Positions 1 through 9,328 of a stretch of DNA of 64,000 nt are shown here, piece by piece. The stretch is taken from NCBI GenBank assembly GCA_002898015.1, contig BDTM01000039.1, forward strand, positions 1 through 64,000, in the 5' to 3' direction. A model generated the notes under the pieces. That model did not search any database. It saw only the letters and a program-made list of their open reading frames with translations, and was not told the DNA's origin. Every line of letters starts with the position of its first letter. The first letter of the stretch is position 1. The translations under genes and the position numbers were made by a program. This stretch comes from a bacterium BMS3Bbin03. GTDB lineage: Bacteria > Zhuqueibacterota > JdFR-76 > BMS3Abin05.

Positions 1-550
1 GGTAAAACAGGAAATCCCACAATCTGACGGAAACTCCCTGACGATAGGCCTCTTCCGGGTGTTCCGAAATAAGCATAAATTTACCCCGGAAAATGTAGTG
101 AAAAATCCCCACTGCCGAATAGACCGCGGCGGCTTTCGCAATCGCGGACCACTTCACCCACAAGATATTTCCGGTGAGCATTTCCTTAATGTGTTCGGTC
201 CCATGAGGAGCCTTGTCCATGACCAGAATTGAAATGGCGGCGGCAAGGGCGTACACCAATCCGATGATCGCCTCCTGCGGGATTTTTCCTTCCCTGAATC
301 TGGAAACAGAGAAAATAGCTGCCCCGATAAACGTGAAGCCGAGTGAGAACCCGTAAGCCGCCGTTGTTTTGGGCATTATGCCGAAGAGAAAGGCCACCGT
401 CGTCCCCAGAGCCGCGATTTGGGCCAGCGCCAGGTCGACAAAAATGACCTGCCGTTTAATGACATGAAGCCCGAGATACGAATGAATTCCCACCAGCACC
501 AGACACTCGAAGAAAGCGGGCAACATGATATCCATGACATCGAAATGCAT
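1..550 (-). CDS. Metal (zinc/manganese-type) ABC transporter permease, ABC-3 family; truncated at window start
   Basis: Manual translation from ATG at 550 on the minus strand: MHFDVMDIMLPAFFECLVLVGIHSYLGLHVIKRQVIFVDLALAQIAALGTTVAFLFG..., open to the window edge; typical ABC-3 permease N-terminus; next to a ZnuA-like SBP. Confidence 0.85.
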   Translation of the reverse strand, partial: MHFDVMDIMLPAFFECLVLVGIHSYLGLHVIKRQVIFVDLALAQIAALGTTVAFLFGIMPKTTAAYGFSLGFTFIGAAIFSVSRFREGKIPQEAIIGLVYALAAAISILVMDKAPHGTEHIKEMLTGNILWVKWSAIAKAAAVYSAVGIFHYIFRGKFMLISEHPEEAYRQGVSVRLWDFLFY

Positions 551-615
551 AAAAATCCTCTTAAGTTTTTATTCATCTAACCTCCGAAAGGTCAGATACG
601 CTTTCACATCCAAAA

Positions 616-644
616 CTTCCCGGAAGCTTAAAGCTTCCGGGAAG
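616..644 (-). promoter_or_regulatory. Intercistronic stem-loop (13-bp perfect stem, TAA loop) between SBP and permease genes
   Basis: cttcccggaagct-taa-agcttccgggaag; on the minus strand followed by TTTT. Confidence 0.7.
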
Positions 645-658
645 ATGGAAATAGCATT

Positions 659-1705
659 CTACTGCGCTGTTTTCAAATAGGCATCACGGAGATGCGATAT
701 CCAGTAATCAAAAACATCGAATACCGTTTTCACCTGGGGGAGACCGCCCACATAATACGGCACAATGACCGGGACAGCCCCAACTCTCCGGGCAACCCGC
801 CGCACCTTTGCCGCATCGAAATAATTGGCGGACAAAATGACCCGGACATTATCCGCCTGCATTTCGTTGACCAGCGTCTCGATATGCCTGGGCGAAGGCG
901 GAATACCGGGTTTAATCTCAACAGTGCCCACCTCTTCGAGCCCGAACAATTTTAGGAAATACACCCAGCCTTTATGATAAGTCACAATTTTTTGCCCGCG
1001 AAAGACCATCCCTTTTTTGAGCCAGCCGCCCAGGGAATTCATCAGCTTTTTGCCCCCGTATTCTTTCGTCTGCAAGAAAGGCATTAAATTCCCGGAAAGG
1101 GCTAATCGTGTCAGAATCTTGCCGCCCATCAGCCTGACCAATTCCGCACCAAAAAGCCGGCGGTCGATTTCCGCCTTGAATTTCTGATTGTTCGCTTCGA
1201 AAAAGGCGGCATTCTGCGGCGAAACTTTCGACAGTCCGATGGTGATGTTGTCGGCAATCACCTTGTCGTTTAACGGACTCGTATTGATGTGCGGATTTCC
1301 ATAAATGTGCAGGCCGCCCTCGGCCCGGGTCAGCGCAGAAGGTTTCTGCAACAAGCGGATGCCGTCATAAGCCGCCACATAACCGATTTGGCCGGATCGA
1401 ATTTTGGGATTGTCGGCCATGTCCATCAGGGACGGGACCCAGAGCTCCAGATCCAGACCGGTGGTCACAAACAAATCGGCGTGCCGCATCAGCATGGCGT
1501 AGCTGGGTTTGGGACGCACGAAATGGGCATCCTGATCACCCTGAACAATGTGGGTAACCTCTACTTTATCCCCGCCAATGACCTGTGCGATGTAGGCATA
1601 ATCCGGCAGGGTCGTCACAACTTTAATCTTTTTTGCAAATGCATTTTGGAAAGTAAATCCAAAAATCAGCAAAAGCAGGGGTACAATCCATTTATATTTC
1701 AACAT
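659..1705 (-). CDS. Metal ABC transporter substrate-binding protein (ZnuA/TroA-like)
   Basis: Signal peptide; 'KIKVVTTLPDYAYIAQVIGGDKVEVTHIVQGDQDAHFVRPKPSYAMLMRHADLFVTTGLDLE' is characteristic of the ZinT/ZnuA SBP family. Confidence 0.88.
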   Translation of the reverse strand: MLKYKWIVPLLLLIFGFTFQNAFAKKIKVVTTLPDYAYIAQVIGGDKVEVTHIVQGDQDAHFVRPKPSYAMLMRHADLFVTTGLDLELWVPSLMDMADNPKIRSGQIGYVAAYDGIRLLQKPSALTRAEGGLHIYGNPHINTSPLNDKVIADNITIGLSKVSPQNAAFFEANNQKFKAEIDRRLFGAELVRLMGGKILTRLALSGNLMPFLQTKEYGGKKLMNSLGGWLKKGMVFRGQKIVTYHKGWVYFLKLFGLEEVGTVEIKPGIPPSPRHIETLVNEMQADNVRVILSANYFDAAKVRRVARRVGAVPVIVPYYVGGLPQVKTVFDVFDYWISHLRDAYLKTAQ

Positions 1706-1758
1706 TTTTTCCTCCTATTATATATTTTATTTTAATACAAAGCCTTTATTCGGATAAT

Positions 1759-3057
1759 TTAGTACCGCTCGTGTTTATGCGGCCCGGCCGCCCAGGTAAG
1801 CTGAAACAAAACCCGGTTTTGGGGATTGGTAAACACACTGCCGTTTTTGTATTGGTATTCCAGGCGCATTCGGACCCAGTGACTCTGCCACCAGGTCACG
1901 TAAGGCACAATCTGATAAACCGCTTGTCCTGAATTATCCAACCGAAACGGCTGTGTCCAGTCGCCGCGAAGTCCCGCGACCCAGCGTTCACTGAGTTTTC
2001 TCTGAACATACGAATAGCCGCCGAGTACCGTCAGTTCTTTTTGCCCGGGGAGATCCTTTTTAACATAATAAAGTTCGGTCCGCCACAGGAAATTCTTGTA
2101 GTGGGCACGATTGACCGGTTCCCAGAAGTAAGTTAAGTCGGCACCTCCAACAAGGGTTCGATGGCCCGGAGCGCTGTCTGAATTCTGCGTCAAATTTTCG
2201 ACGTTTTCGACATGATTTTCCCCGATCATTCCGGTCAGCCCAAGCTCGATGTAGGTATTTTCGGATAAATCGTAATAATTTTTGAGATGCCCCAGAACAG
2301 AGGGCAGGCTGTAATATTTACCCGAAAACAGATGCCGGTTTTGTCCATTGGTCATTTGAAGCGTCAGATATTGGGTTACCGGTAAAAGCTGCGGGATGTC
2401 CCAACGCATTGAAAAACCGGTTTGATTGAGGCCCTCCGGCCCGAACAACACCTGAATCGCCAGCGGGAAAAATATCTGATCCAAAGAATGGGCGTGCCAG
2501 CGGTTCACCACACCGAATTGCTGCCGGAATTTCCCGACCATGAACGACAAGCCCGGTATTTCACCCGACCACACGGCGTACGCCTCGCCCAATTCGGCCC
2601 CGTCCGGGTGGATTTCCACCGCAATTTTTGTGAAACTGAAGGGATCTAAATCGGATCGAAAATGAATGCCCAGCACCCGAAAGCTGTTCCCGCTGCGTGC
2701 CTCACCGGAATAGTGCGGCGACTCAAAAATGTAGCGGCTCAAGAAGTCGCCGGTGACGCTGATTTCCGGGTTAATGGCCTGAAGGGCGCGCTGCCCGCCG
2801 CGAAACACCTTTGTTTTTTTCTCCGGCCTTGGCTTTACAGCGGCTGTTTCCGCTTCCCGTAAAAGTCTCTGCAGCTCCGCTGCCTGCTGCTTTTTTTCTA
2901 ATCGGCTGAATCGTTTGTTCAGATTTTGAATTTTTGATTTCAGAACGTTAATCGTAGAATCCTGTTTTATTTTCTGAAATTTCTGCTCCTGAGCCTGCAG
3001 CGAAATTGCCCCAAACACCAGGATAACACAGAATGCAATTGAGAATAAAATTCGCAT
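1759..3057 (-). CDS. Putative outer-membrane porin-like beta-barrel protein with N-terminal coiled coil
   Basis: Signal peptide, coiled coil (LKSKIQNLNKRFSRLEKKQQAAELQRLL), then amphipathic, aromatic-rich beta-barrel-like sequence; co-oriented with metal ABC genes. Confidence 0.6.
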   Translation of the reverse strand: MRILFSIAFCVILVFGAISLQAQEQKFQKIKQDSTINVLKSKIQNLNKRFSRLEKKQQAAELQRLLREAETAAVKPRPEKKTKVFRGGQRALQAINPEISVTGDFLSRYIFESPHYSGEARSGNSFRVLGIHFRSDLDPFSFTKIAVEIHPDGAELGEAYAVWSGEIPGLSFMVGKFRQQFGVVNRWHAHSLDQIFFPLAIQVLFGPEGLNQTGFSMRWDIPQLLPVTQYLTLQMTNGQNRHLFSGKYYSLPSVLGHLKNYYDLSENTYIELGLTGMIGENHVENVENLTQNSDSAPGHRTLVGGADLTYFWEPVNRAHYKNFLWRTELYYVKKDLPGQKELTVLGGYSYVQRKLSERWVAGLRGDWTQPFRLDNSGQAVYQIVPYVTWWQSHWVRMRLEYQYKNGSVFTNPQNRVLFQLTWAAGPHKHERY

Positions 3058-3263
3058 CGGATTCCTCCTTTTGTTGAAATAGTTAAAACTCAGAAATAAT
3101 TATAAACACTTTTAGGAAGATGCTCTTCCAGCGAGACCGGTCACTGTTCAGCCTGCTCAAAATGAGATGAGAAATCACCCGGCTCAATTCCGGCACATGC
3201 GGGATGAATTAAGGGGTACTCAAACTCATTTTGAAGAATGGTTTTGTGTTTGTGAAAATCTCG

Positions 3264-3572
3264 TTAGAAAGAAAGAGGAGGTCCTCGCGGCGATGAAGCT
3301 TTACAAATGACAGTTGAATAGATAATTTTTTTGACAGGGAAAACCGGGAAAAGAAAAAATGGAAATACAAGGAAAACAATCACCAGCAGGAGAGGTGAAG
3401 GTGTCAGCAGCATGGTCTCAATAATAAAGGCCGGACAACTTCCTTTCTCGGGCTGATTTAACGGATGGTTGTGCATGAACGGTGCGTAGGACACCAGAAA
3501 CAGGAGCTCAAATCCCACCAAAATCAGCAGCAGAATCAGAACAGGTTTAAGATTTCCTTTGGCGTTTTTCAT
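3264..3572 (-). CDS. Small hypothetical membrane protein with His/Cys-containing loop
   Basis: 102-aa ORF with two hydrophobic segments and HNHPLNQPEKGSCPAF; C-terminal part is doubtful. Confidence 0.35.
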   Translation of the reverse strand: MKNAKGNLKPVLILLLILVGFELLFLVSYAPFMHNHPLNQPEKGSCPAFIIETMLLTPSPLLLVIVFLVFPFFLFPVFPVKKIIYSTVICKASSPRGPPLSF

Positions 3573-3599
3573 AATTTAAATTCTTTCATTAGCGCAGCA

Positions 3600-3960
3600 A
3601 AACCGCAAAAAGATCGCCCACGAATTTTCACGAAAACATTTTCGTGAGACAAATTGTAATTTTAATAAACCCTGCACGGAGAAATCGCAAGGTTCGCAAA
3701 GTTTTTTTCCTTTGTGGTCTTTGTGCGCTCCGTGGTTAAAAATTTTTTGCAAAAAAAACGAAGACCGGGCCGCTAAAAAACCGGTGCGGCGAAGCCGCAA
3801 ATTAACCACAAAGGGCACTGGAAATGCACAAAGTTCACAAAGATATTTTTGCCTTAGCCCTTCGCCCGTATTTCGTAACCTTTGCGGTTTTAAAATCTTT
3901 TGCAAAAAAAACCGCCTCAATATACAAAATTTTAAAACAAAAAACCACAAATAATCAAAG
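3600..3960. repeat. Intergenic low-complexity/dispersed repeat cluster ('cctttgtggtctttgtgcgctccgtggtt' / 'ccacaaagggcactggaaatgcacaaagttcacaaag')
   Basis: Related short words in both orientations (ggtctttgtg..., aaccacaaag..., cacaaagttcacaaag, ttttgcaaaaaaaac twice); ORFs here translate to low-complexity peptides. Confidence 0.55.
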
Positions 3961-4001
3961 AATGGCTCATTCAAAATTCTTTTTACAAACAATGTATTTT
4001 C

Positions 4002-7000
4002 CTACCGAATCACAATCAATTTCCCAAGTGCCGTAATTGTTTTTCCTTCCCTTCCGGCTTGCAGCCGGTACAAATACACCCCGTTTGCCGGCGGATCACC
4101 GTCGGCATCGAGACCATTCCAATGAAATATATTCGGCCCCACCTGTCCGGGCAGGTCCTCTGCCCGGTAGATTTTTCGTCCGGAAAGCGTGTACAGGGAG
4201 AGCTCCACCCGGTCGGTCGGCTGCGTCAAATAGTAGGTGAAATCCGTCTCACCGGCTGTAGGATTGGGATAATTGAGCAGGCGTTGAATCGCAAACTCCG
4301 ATTTCACAACAAATTCCAGGTGCACGGCGCTCGTGTTCAGTGTGGCATCCTTTGCCGCCACATCGAGTGAATGCTTTCCATCCCCCAAAGCGGGCGTGAA
4401 AAAAACTTCCGCACCGGATTTTCCGTTTTTCTCAATCGTGCGAAATTCAAGGATGCCGGCAGGATTTGCGTAATATTGCGGCTGCCCATCCAAAAATACT
4501 TTCACAAATCCCGTATCCGCAAGCGCAAGCGGGCTGTTATCTTCGACAAAAATAGAAATTTTCGGATGCGTCGAGACCCAATCGCCGGGAAGAATTTCGC
4601 GATTGTTAAACGTGACGTAAATGGCGGGACGCAGCGTGTCTTTGCGCACGAAGAATTTCAGCTCGTACCGATTATTTTCAGCCGAAAGCTCATTTAGATG
4701 CCGTTCCGGGTCGATCATCACCACCGCCTTTCGCGGCCCCACATAGCCGGCCGTGGAAAAACTCGAAGAAAAATCGGCCTCTCCCCCGGGTTGAATGGCC
4801 GGCAGCCACAGGGATGAAACCGTGTCGATCACTGCGTTTTTATTGGCTACGCCGATTTTAATCTGCACCGAATCGGAAGCCGTCATGCCCACATTAAAAA
4901 TTTCCCCGGAAAGTGCAACCTGATCGCCCTCTAAAACGGAGTCCGGGTGAATCGATAAAAATTTCGGGCGCGTGGTTAAATCGGGCACCGGACGGTATCG
5001 AACCTTCCAGGCGGTCAACCGCGGCGAATGAAGGCCGTCCGCACTGGCAAAACCGGCCTGAAGTTTCAGCACGGGATACACGCCGGCAGAAATGTTGGCT
5101 AACGAAAGGGTGCTGTCCGAAAGCGGTACGGTGAGTAATGTGTCCCAGGATGTTTTTAAAGATTTTCGGCCGAGAATCCGAACCTGAATGGAGGCGCCGT
5201 TTTGGCCCCACTGTCCTGAAAAACGAGCCGTCGTCCACTTGGAAGAGGGGCCTATCGGTTCGGAAATCATTTTTCCCTGCTGCACCCGAATATTCAAAAG
5301 CGTGTCACGCACAATGGCATAGCCGCCGCCAACCGGAACCCACTTCTCCGGAACCGTGCCGGCCGGTGCTCCCTTTCGCCCGATGATGGCCCAGGAATCC
5401 CGAAACCTCACCTGCCGGCAGTACCGGCTGCCGATGGATTCCAGGGCACGATAAGCCTTTTCAGTCAGATGAAACGTGCCATCATCCATAATGCCGGCCA
5501 ACACCACACTCCCTTCCGGAAGCGAATCGATATAATCCGCCAGGCTGTCGGACTGCGCTTCGGAGGCATACGTGTCATAAACCCGCGGCGGGGCCAGCAT
5601 CTGACCGGTTTGCCCGTTGAGCGCCAGCAGATTGATACCGCGCGTGTGCTCGTTATTGACGACTCTAAAATTCACAATCAGATAGGCGCGGTTTCCGTCA
5701 TCGTGCCCCGCAGACTGTACCTCCAGGTAGGTCGCCCGGCTGGAATCCGGAGCGAGCTGAAAACTCGAATGAATGGGCAAAACCCCCGAAAGATGAACAT
5801 TCCCAAACCCGGTTCCGAAGGACTGCCCCCAGCCGAAGCCGCTGAATTTTTGTTCAATTTGAAACACGCCCGTTACCCAGTTGGAAAACGTCTCCCCCGT
5901 CCGCATTCGGGAGTGCCAAAAGTAGGCGCCGTCTTTCAGCAAAACGGGCACCCGCCAGGCGGAAACCAAAAAATTTCCCTCCAGATTCTCAGCCGAAATT
6001 TTTGCAGGCGAATCAAACCGACGGGTTGTGTCCAGTTCAAAATCGTACGTAATCGCCTGATTCCCGGGAAGCTGCTCCGGCACGTTGATCTGCAGTTTTG
6101 GCTCGGAAGTGTTCAGAACCGCAAAATCCGGCGGGTAGGAGATCGAAATTTCCGTCGAGTAGACGGAAAACGTCTGCCCGGCACGGTTATTTGTGCGATC
6201 CCCTTCGTTAATCCGGCCGTTCGGATTTGCCTCCACCTGAAGCCGGAAAACGCCGGCACGGCCGCTCAATGAAAGTTTTATTCGCAAAGAATCTGCAAAG
6301 CCGAAAGGCGGCGCCAAAATGGTTTTTTGCGAAATAATCTGCCCGGATTCATTCGAGATTTGTACCGCCACCCGAACACTGTCCTCGACAAAAAGCCCGT
6401 AATTGAGTAACGTCACATGCACATTTAACAGCGAATCCTTCTGGGTCACTTCATCCGGTGTGCGGGCAATATTTTTTGACAGAACGGCGATGTCGGGTAC
6501 CTTCGGAACACTCAGGCGAAGTGCCGGATCGCCTAAAAGGGTGTACTGATCCAGACTGCTGAGATTCGTTGGCCCATTACCCAACTCCCGCCAGAGACGA
6601 ATACGGGCGAGGGTCGTGGCCTGCCCCAAATCCAGAAGCGTGTCATGAAGCACAAACTGAAAAAGGCTGGTGAGTAAAAAATTATCCTGGTAGATGTATC
6701 CCCAACCGGTCGTCCCCCAAAAGGCAATAGCCCCCCGGTCCGCAACGGTGACAAACAATTCTCCGAAACTATCCAGAAACGGATTGGCAAAACGAGCCGT
6801 GTGGCAGGTCATGCTGGTAATAAACGGCAGCTTCTCCCCATTTGTTAACTGCGGGATGTCTTCGTTTTGAAGCATCAGGTCCCAGGTGTCGCTGCCGGCG
6901 TGCCCCATAAAATTGAACCAAAGACAGCCCTTATCGATGGCACTCATGATTTCGGGGCGCAATTCACCCACAAGCCGGCCTTCGGTTTCCTTGTAGATGC

Positions 7001-9320
7001 GAGTGGCGCTTCCTCCGAAAGGCGAGGGCGTCACATAATCGCGAATGAGGGACTCCGATTCCGTTTTGAACATACTCTGTTCCCAGCCGTTGACGCCGCC
7101 GTTTAAGAATGTAACCCGTTTTTTCCATTCCGCCGGCGGCGAACTTTCATATTGAACGATTTTCCCGACAACCGTCTCCGCCTCTTTGACGGATTTTACA
7201 GGCAGCCTGCCGGCCATCATCTGCGGCACGTGCGGATCACTTGGGTCAAACGCCACGTACCGGTTATCCGATACGGGATTGGCGATCGGCGGGACAAAAT
7301 TCCGGTTCACGCTGTTTTCGAGATGATGCTTGTAATCCCACGTGCCGTCCCCCAAAAAAAGCACATACGACGGCGGCGGGTTTTCCCAATTGGAATAGGC
7401 ATATTTCAGAAAATCACGAATGGCCGGCGGGGAAAAAATGCCGTAGGAAAATTCATCGAAAATGTCCTGTACGTCCACCACCGCCGTCCGGAAGCCGTTA
7501 TGACTCTCCCGGTAAGAGGCTAATTGTTCAGCCTGCCGAATAAACGGCGCCGCCGTAATGATGATATAATCGGCGCCCTGCTGAGCAGATTTGAGGTCGG
7601 AAGGCCGGTCCAAAATAATCCGGTCGGGCTTCTTCAGTGCAGATGCAGCTTCTGCAAGATATTGTTTGGGCTTTGTTATGGAATCGCTGAACGCCACATA
7701 ATATTTGTCCGTGCCGTAGGCCCCAATATTCAGCGAATCGAGCCGCACGGAATCGGTTAAATCATAGACAATAATATCGGGCGTGTGAAAATTATTGAAT
7801 TGAAAATAAACGAGTGAATCCTTTACCCCGGGTGGCGATTGCGCCAGGAGAAAATTGCCTGAAGCCACGTATGCCCGGTGATAGTAAAGTTCCATCCAAT
7901 CCAGATAAACGGCATCCCTGCTGGCGCCCGTGTCCCCGGCCGATTCGATGCGAACCGTATTCCTGCCCTCCTTGAGCAAGCCCTCCGGAATTGCCGCCTT
8001 GAACAAATATTCCTGCAGGCCGTCAAAGGTAAAATCCCCCACCCGGCTTTCATTCAAATAAATCCGAATGTGGTGATCCGGATTCTGCGCATCGTTGGTA
8101 ATCCCGCGCAGGCGGATCACCAGTGAATCCGGCCAATTCCCCGCGGTTAAATTGTTGGCCCGAACCGTGTATGCATAAGCGTCCCCGGCGTAAATGCGCT
8201 CCCAGATCCACCCTTCTCCCGGCGATACACCGGAGCTGAAAATGGACAGATCGTTATCGCCAAAATAATAAATGTGATCCTCTTCAAAATGGGCTTTCCT
8301 GTAAAAAGATTTCGCCGTAAACCCGCCGTGCGGGGCAACGTTTTTTAACGGCAGCCGTTCGCCTTTCCCCCCCTGATACGAAAACCAGTAAACGGATGTA
8401 TCCGTGTAAAGGTCATAAAATTCATGTTCACCCCGGTTCCAGTCCCCGTAAAATCGCAAGCCGTCGCCGGGTTGGAATCGTGAAGAATCCTGCGTCATGA
8501 CTTCGATCGGGATTTGTCTGCCTTTATAAAAAATTTTAAACTTCTCCGGATTCATATTCGACGGCAGCCCCAGACTGTCCACTAAATCGCGGTAGGTCAC
8601 CCGAAAAATATTCTGTGTGCTCACATAAAATTTAACATATTGAAAATTCGGGTTGTACCAGCCGGAAAGCACCTTCCGCAAAGGCTTTGGCCGGGTTTGG
8701 AAATACACCTGATTAAAATTGAGCGCTTCCACCTTCAATAAATTTACCTGCGCCTGTGAGAGCGGGCGAGGCACCGGCACAATCGTAAAATTTGCAGCAT
8801 TGATTTTAACCTCAAACACCATCTCTTTAATCACGCGAAGTGTGTGACGCAGAGAATCGTACCCAAGCGGATAGACTTTAAATGTTTGAACCGGAACGCC
8901 AAACCATTCCGCTTTTGTGTCCTGAACCGGGCCGGATGTAAGTCCGGTTTTTACAGTCGAAACAAGCGTATCCGGAAACGATGGAATTGTAATATTGGAC
9001 AGTTCCTCCGTTGTTTTTTGCAGAATGTGTATCGTCGGGTTTGAATTTCGCGGAATAATCAATGAAACGGCTGCCGCAGGAAGCATGGGCTTTCCGGGCT
9101 GAGGGAGCAAATGTCCCCCGTTAAAAAAAGGTATTCGCCGGCGCAAATTTGGATTGACTTCAAAACGCAGCGGCGGCAGTTTAAAATGGACCCGGTAGCC
9201 GTTCTGAATTTTTTCCAGCGTGAATAATTTTTCCGAGGCCGGTGAAGATTGAACAATACTCCCCAAAATGAATATCAAAAGAAAAATTATTTTTGTGAAT
9301 TTGCCGATGTTTGTTCTCAA
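4002..9320 (-). CDS. C25-family (gingipain/PorU-like) cysteine peptidase with CARDB-like domains and T9SS type A C-terminal sorting domain
   Basis: His/Cys dyad context 'WFNFMGHAGSDTW' and 'ITSMTCHTARFANP'; 'PPAIRDFLKYAYSNWENPPPSYVLFLGDGTWDYK'; C-terminus 'LLNYPNPTAGETDFTYYLTQPTDRVELSLYTLSGRKIY...NGVYLYRLQA'. Confidence 0.9.
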   Translation of the reverse strand: MRTNIGKFTKIIFLLIFILGSIVQSSPASEKLFTLEKIQNGYRVHFKLPPLRFEVNPNLRRRIPFFNGGHLLPQPGKPMLPAAAVSLIIPRNSNPTIHILQKTTEELSNITIPSFPDTLVSTVKTGLTSGPVQDTKAEWFGVPVQTFKVYPLGYDSLRHTLRVIKEMVFEVKINAANFTIVPVPRPLSQAQVNLLKVEALNFNQVYFQTRPKPLRKVLSGWYNPNFQYVKFYVSTQNIFRVTYRDLVDSLGLPSNMNPEKFKIFYKGRQIPIEVMTQDSSRFQPGDGLRFYGDWNRGEHEFYDLYTDTSVYWFSYQGGKGERLPLKNVAPHGGFTAKSFYRKAHFEEDHIYYFGDNDLSIFSSGVSPGEGWIWERIYAGDAYAYTVRANNLTAGNWPDSLVIRLRGITNDAQNPDHHIRIYLNESRVGDFTFDGLQEYLFKAAIPEGLLKEGRNTVRIESAGDTGASRDAVYLDWMELYYHRAYVASGNFLLAQSPPGVKDSLVYFQFNNFHTPDIIVYDLTDSVRLDSLNIGAYGTDKYYVAFSDSITKPKQYLAEAASALKKPDRIILDRPSDLKSAQQGADYIIITAAPFIRQAEQLASYRESHNGFRTAVVDVQDIFDEFSYGIFSPPAIRDFLKYAYSNWENPPPSYVLFLGDGTWDYKHHLENSVNRNFVPPIANPVSDNRYVAFDPSDPHVPQMMAGRLPVKSVKEAETVVGKIVQYESSPPAEWKKRVTFLNGGVNGWEQSMFKTESESLIRDYVTPSPFGGSATRIYKETEGRLVGELRPEIMSAIDKGCLWFNFMGHAGSDTWDLMLQNEDIPQLTNGEKLPFITSMTCHTARFANPFLDSFGELFVTVADRGAIAFWGTTGWGYIYQDNFLLTSLFQFVLHDTLLDLGQATTLARIRLWRELGNGPTNLSSLDQYTLLGDPALRLSVPKVPDIAVLSKNIARTPDEVTQKDSLLNVHVTLLNYGLFVEDSVRVAVQISNESGQIISQKTILAPPFGFADSLRIKLSLSGRAGVFRLQVEANPNGRINEGDRTNNRAGQTFSVYSTEISISYPPDFAVLNTSEPKLQINVPEQLPGNQAITYDFELDTTRRFDSPAKISAENLEGNFLVSAWRVPVLLKDGAYFWHSRMRTGETFSNWVTGVFQIEQKFSGFGWGQSFGTGFGNVHLSGVLPIHSSFQLAPDSSRATYLEVQSAGHDDGNRAYLIVNFRVVNNEHTRGINLLALNGQTGQMLAPPRVYDTYASEAQSDSLADYIDSLPEGSVVLAGIMDDGTFHLTEKAYRALESIGSRYCRQVRFRDSWAIIGRKGAPAGTVPEKWVPVGGGYAIVRDTLLNIRVQQGKMISEPIGPSSKWTTARFSGQWGQNGASIQVRILGRKSLKTSWDTLLTVPLSDSTLSLANISAGVYPVLKLQAGFASADGLHSPRLTAWKVRYRPVPDLTTRPKFLSIHPDSVLEGDQVALSGEIFNVGMTASDSVQIKIGVANKNAVIDTVSSLWLPAIQPGGEADFSSSFSTAGYVGPRKAVVMIDPERHLNELSAENNRYELKFFVRKDTLRPAIYVTFNNREILPGDWVSTHPKISIFVEDNSPLALADTGFVKVFLDGQPQYYANPAGILEFRTIEKNGKSGAEVFFTPALGDGKHSLDVAAKDATLNTSAVHLEFVVKSEFAIQRLLNYPNPTAGETDFTYYLTQPTDRVELSLYTLSGRKIYRAEDLPGQVGPNIFHWNGLDADGDPPANGVYLYRLQAGREGKTITALGKLIVIR

Positions 9321-9328
9321 GAGAAATC

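Noticed and set aside
1289-1735. 148-aa plus-strand ORF
   Set aside because: Antisense to the ZnuA-like SBP gene, which has signal peptide and family motifs
3576-3992. 138-aa ORF 'GAHKDHKGKKLCEPC...'
   Set aside because: Arises from the intergenic repeat cluster; low-complexity and present in several frames
5469-6272. 267-aa plus-strand ORF
   Set aside because: Fully antisense to the well-supported C25 peptidase gene; basic/proline-rich low-complexity translation with no family similarity, typical shadow ORF
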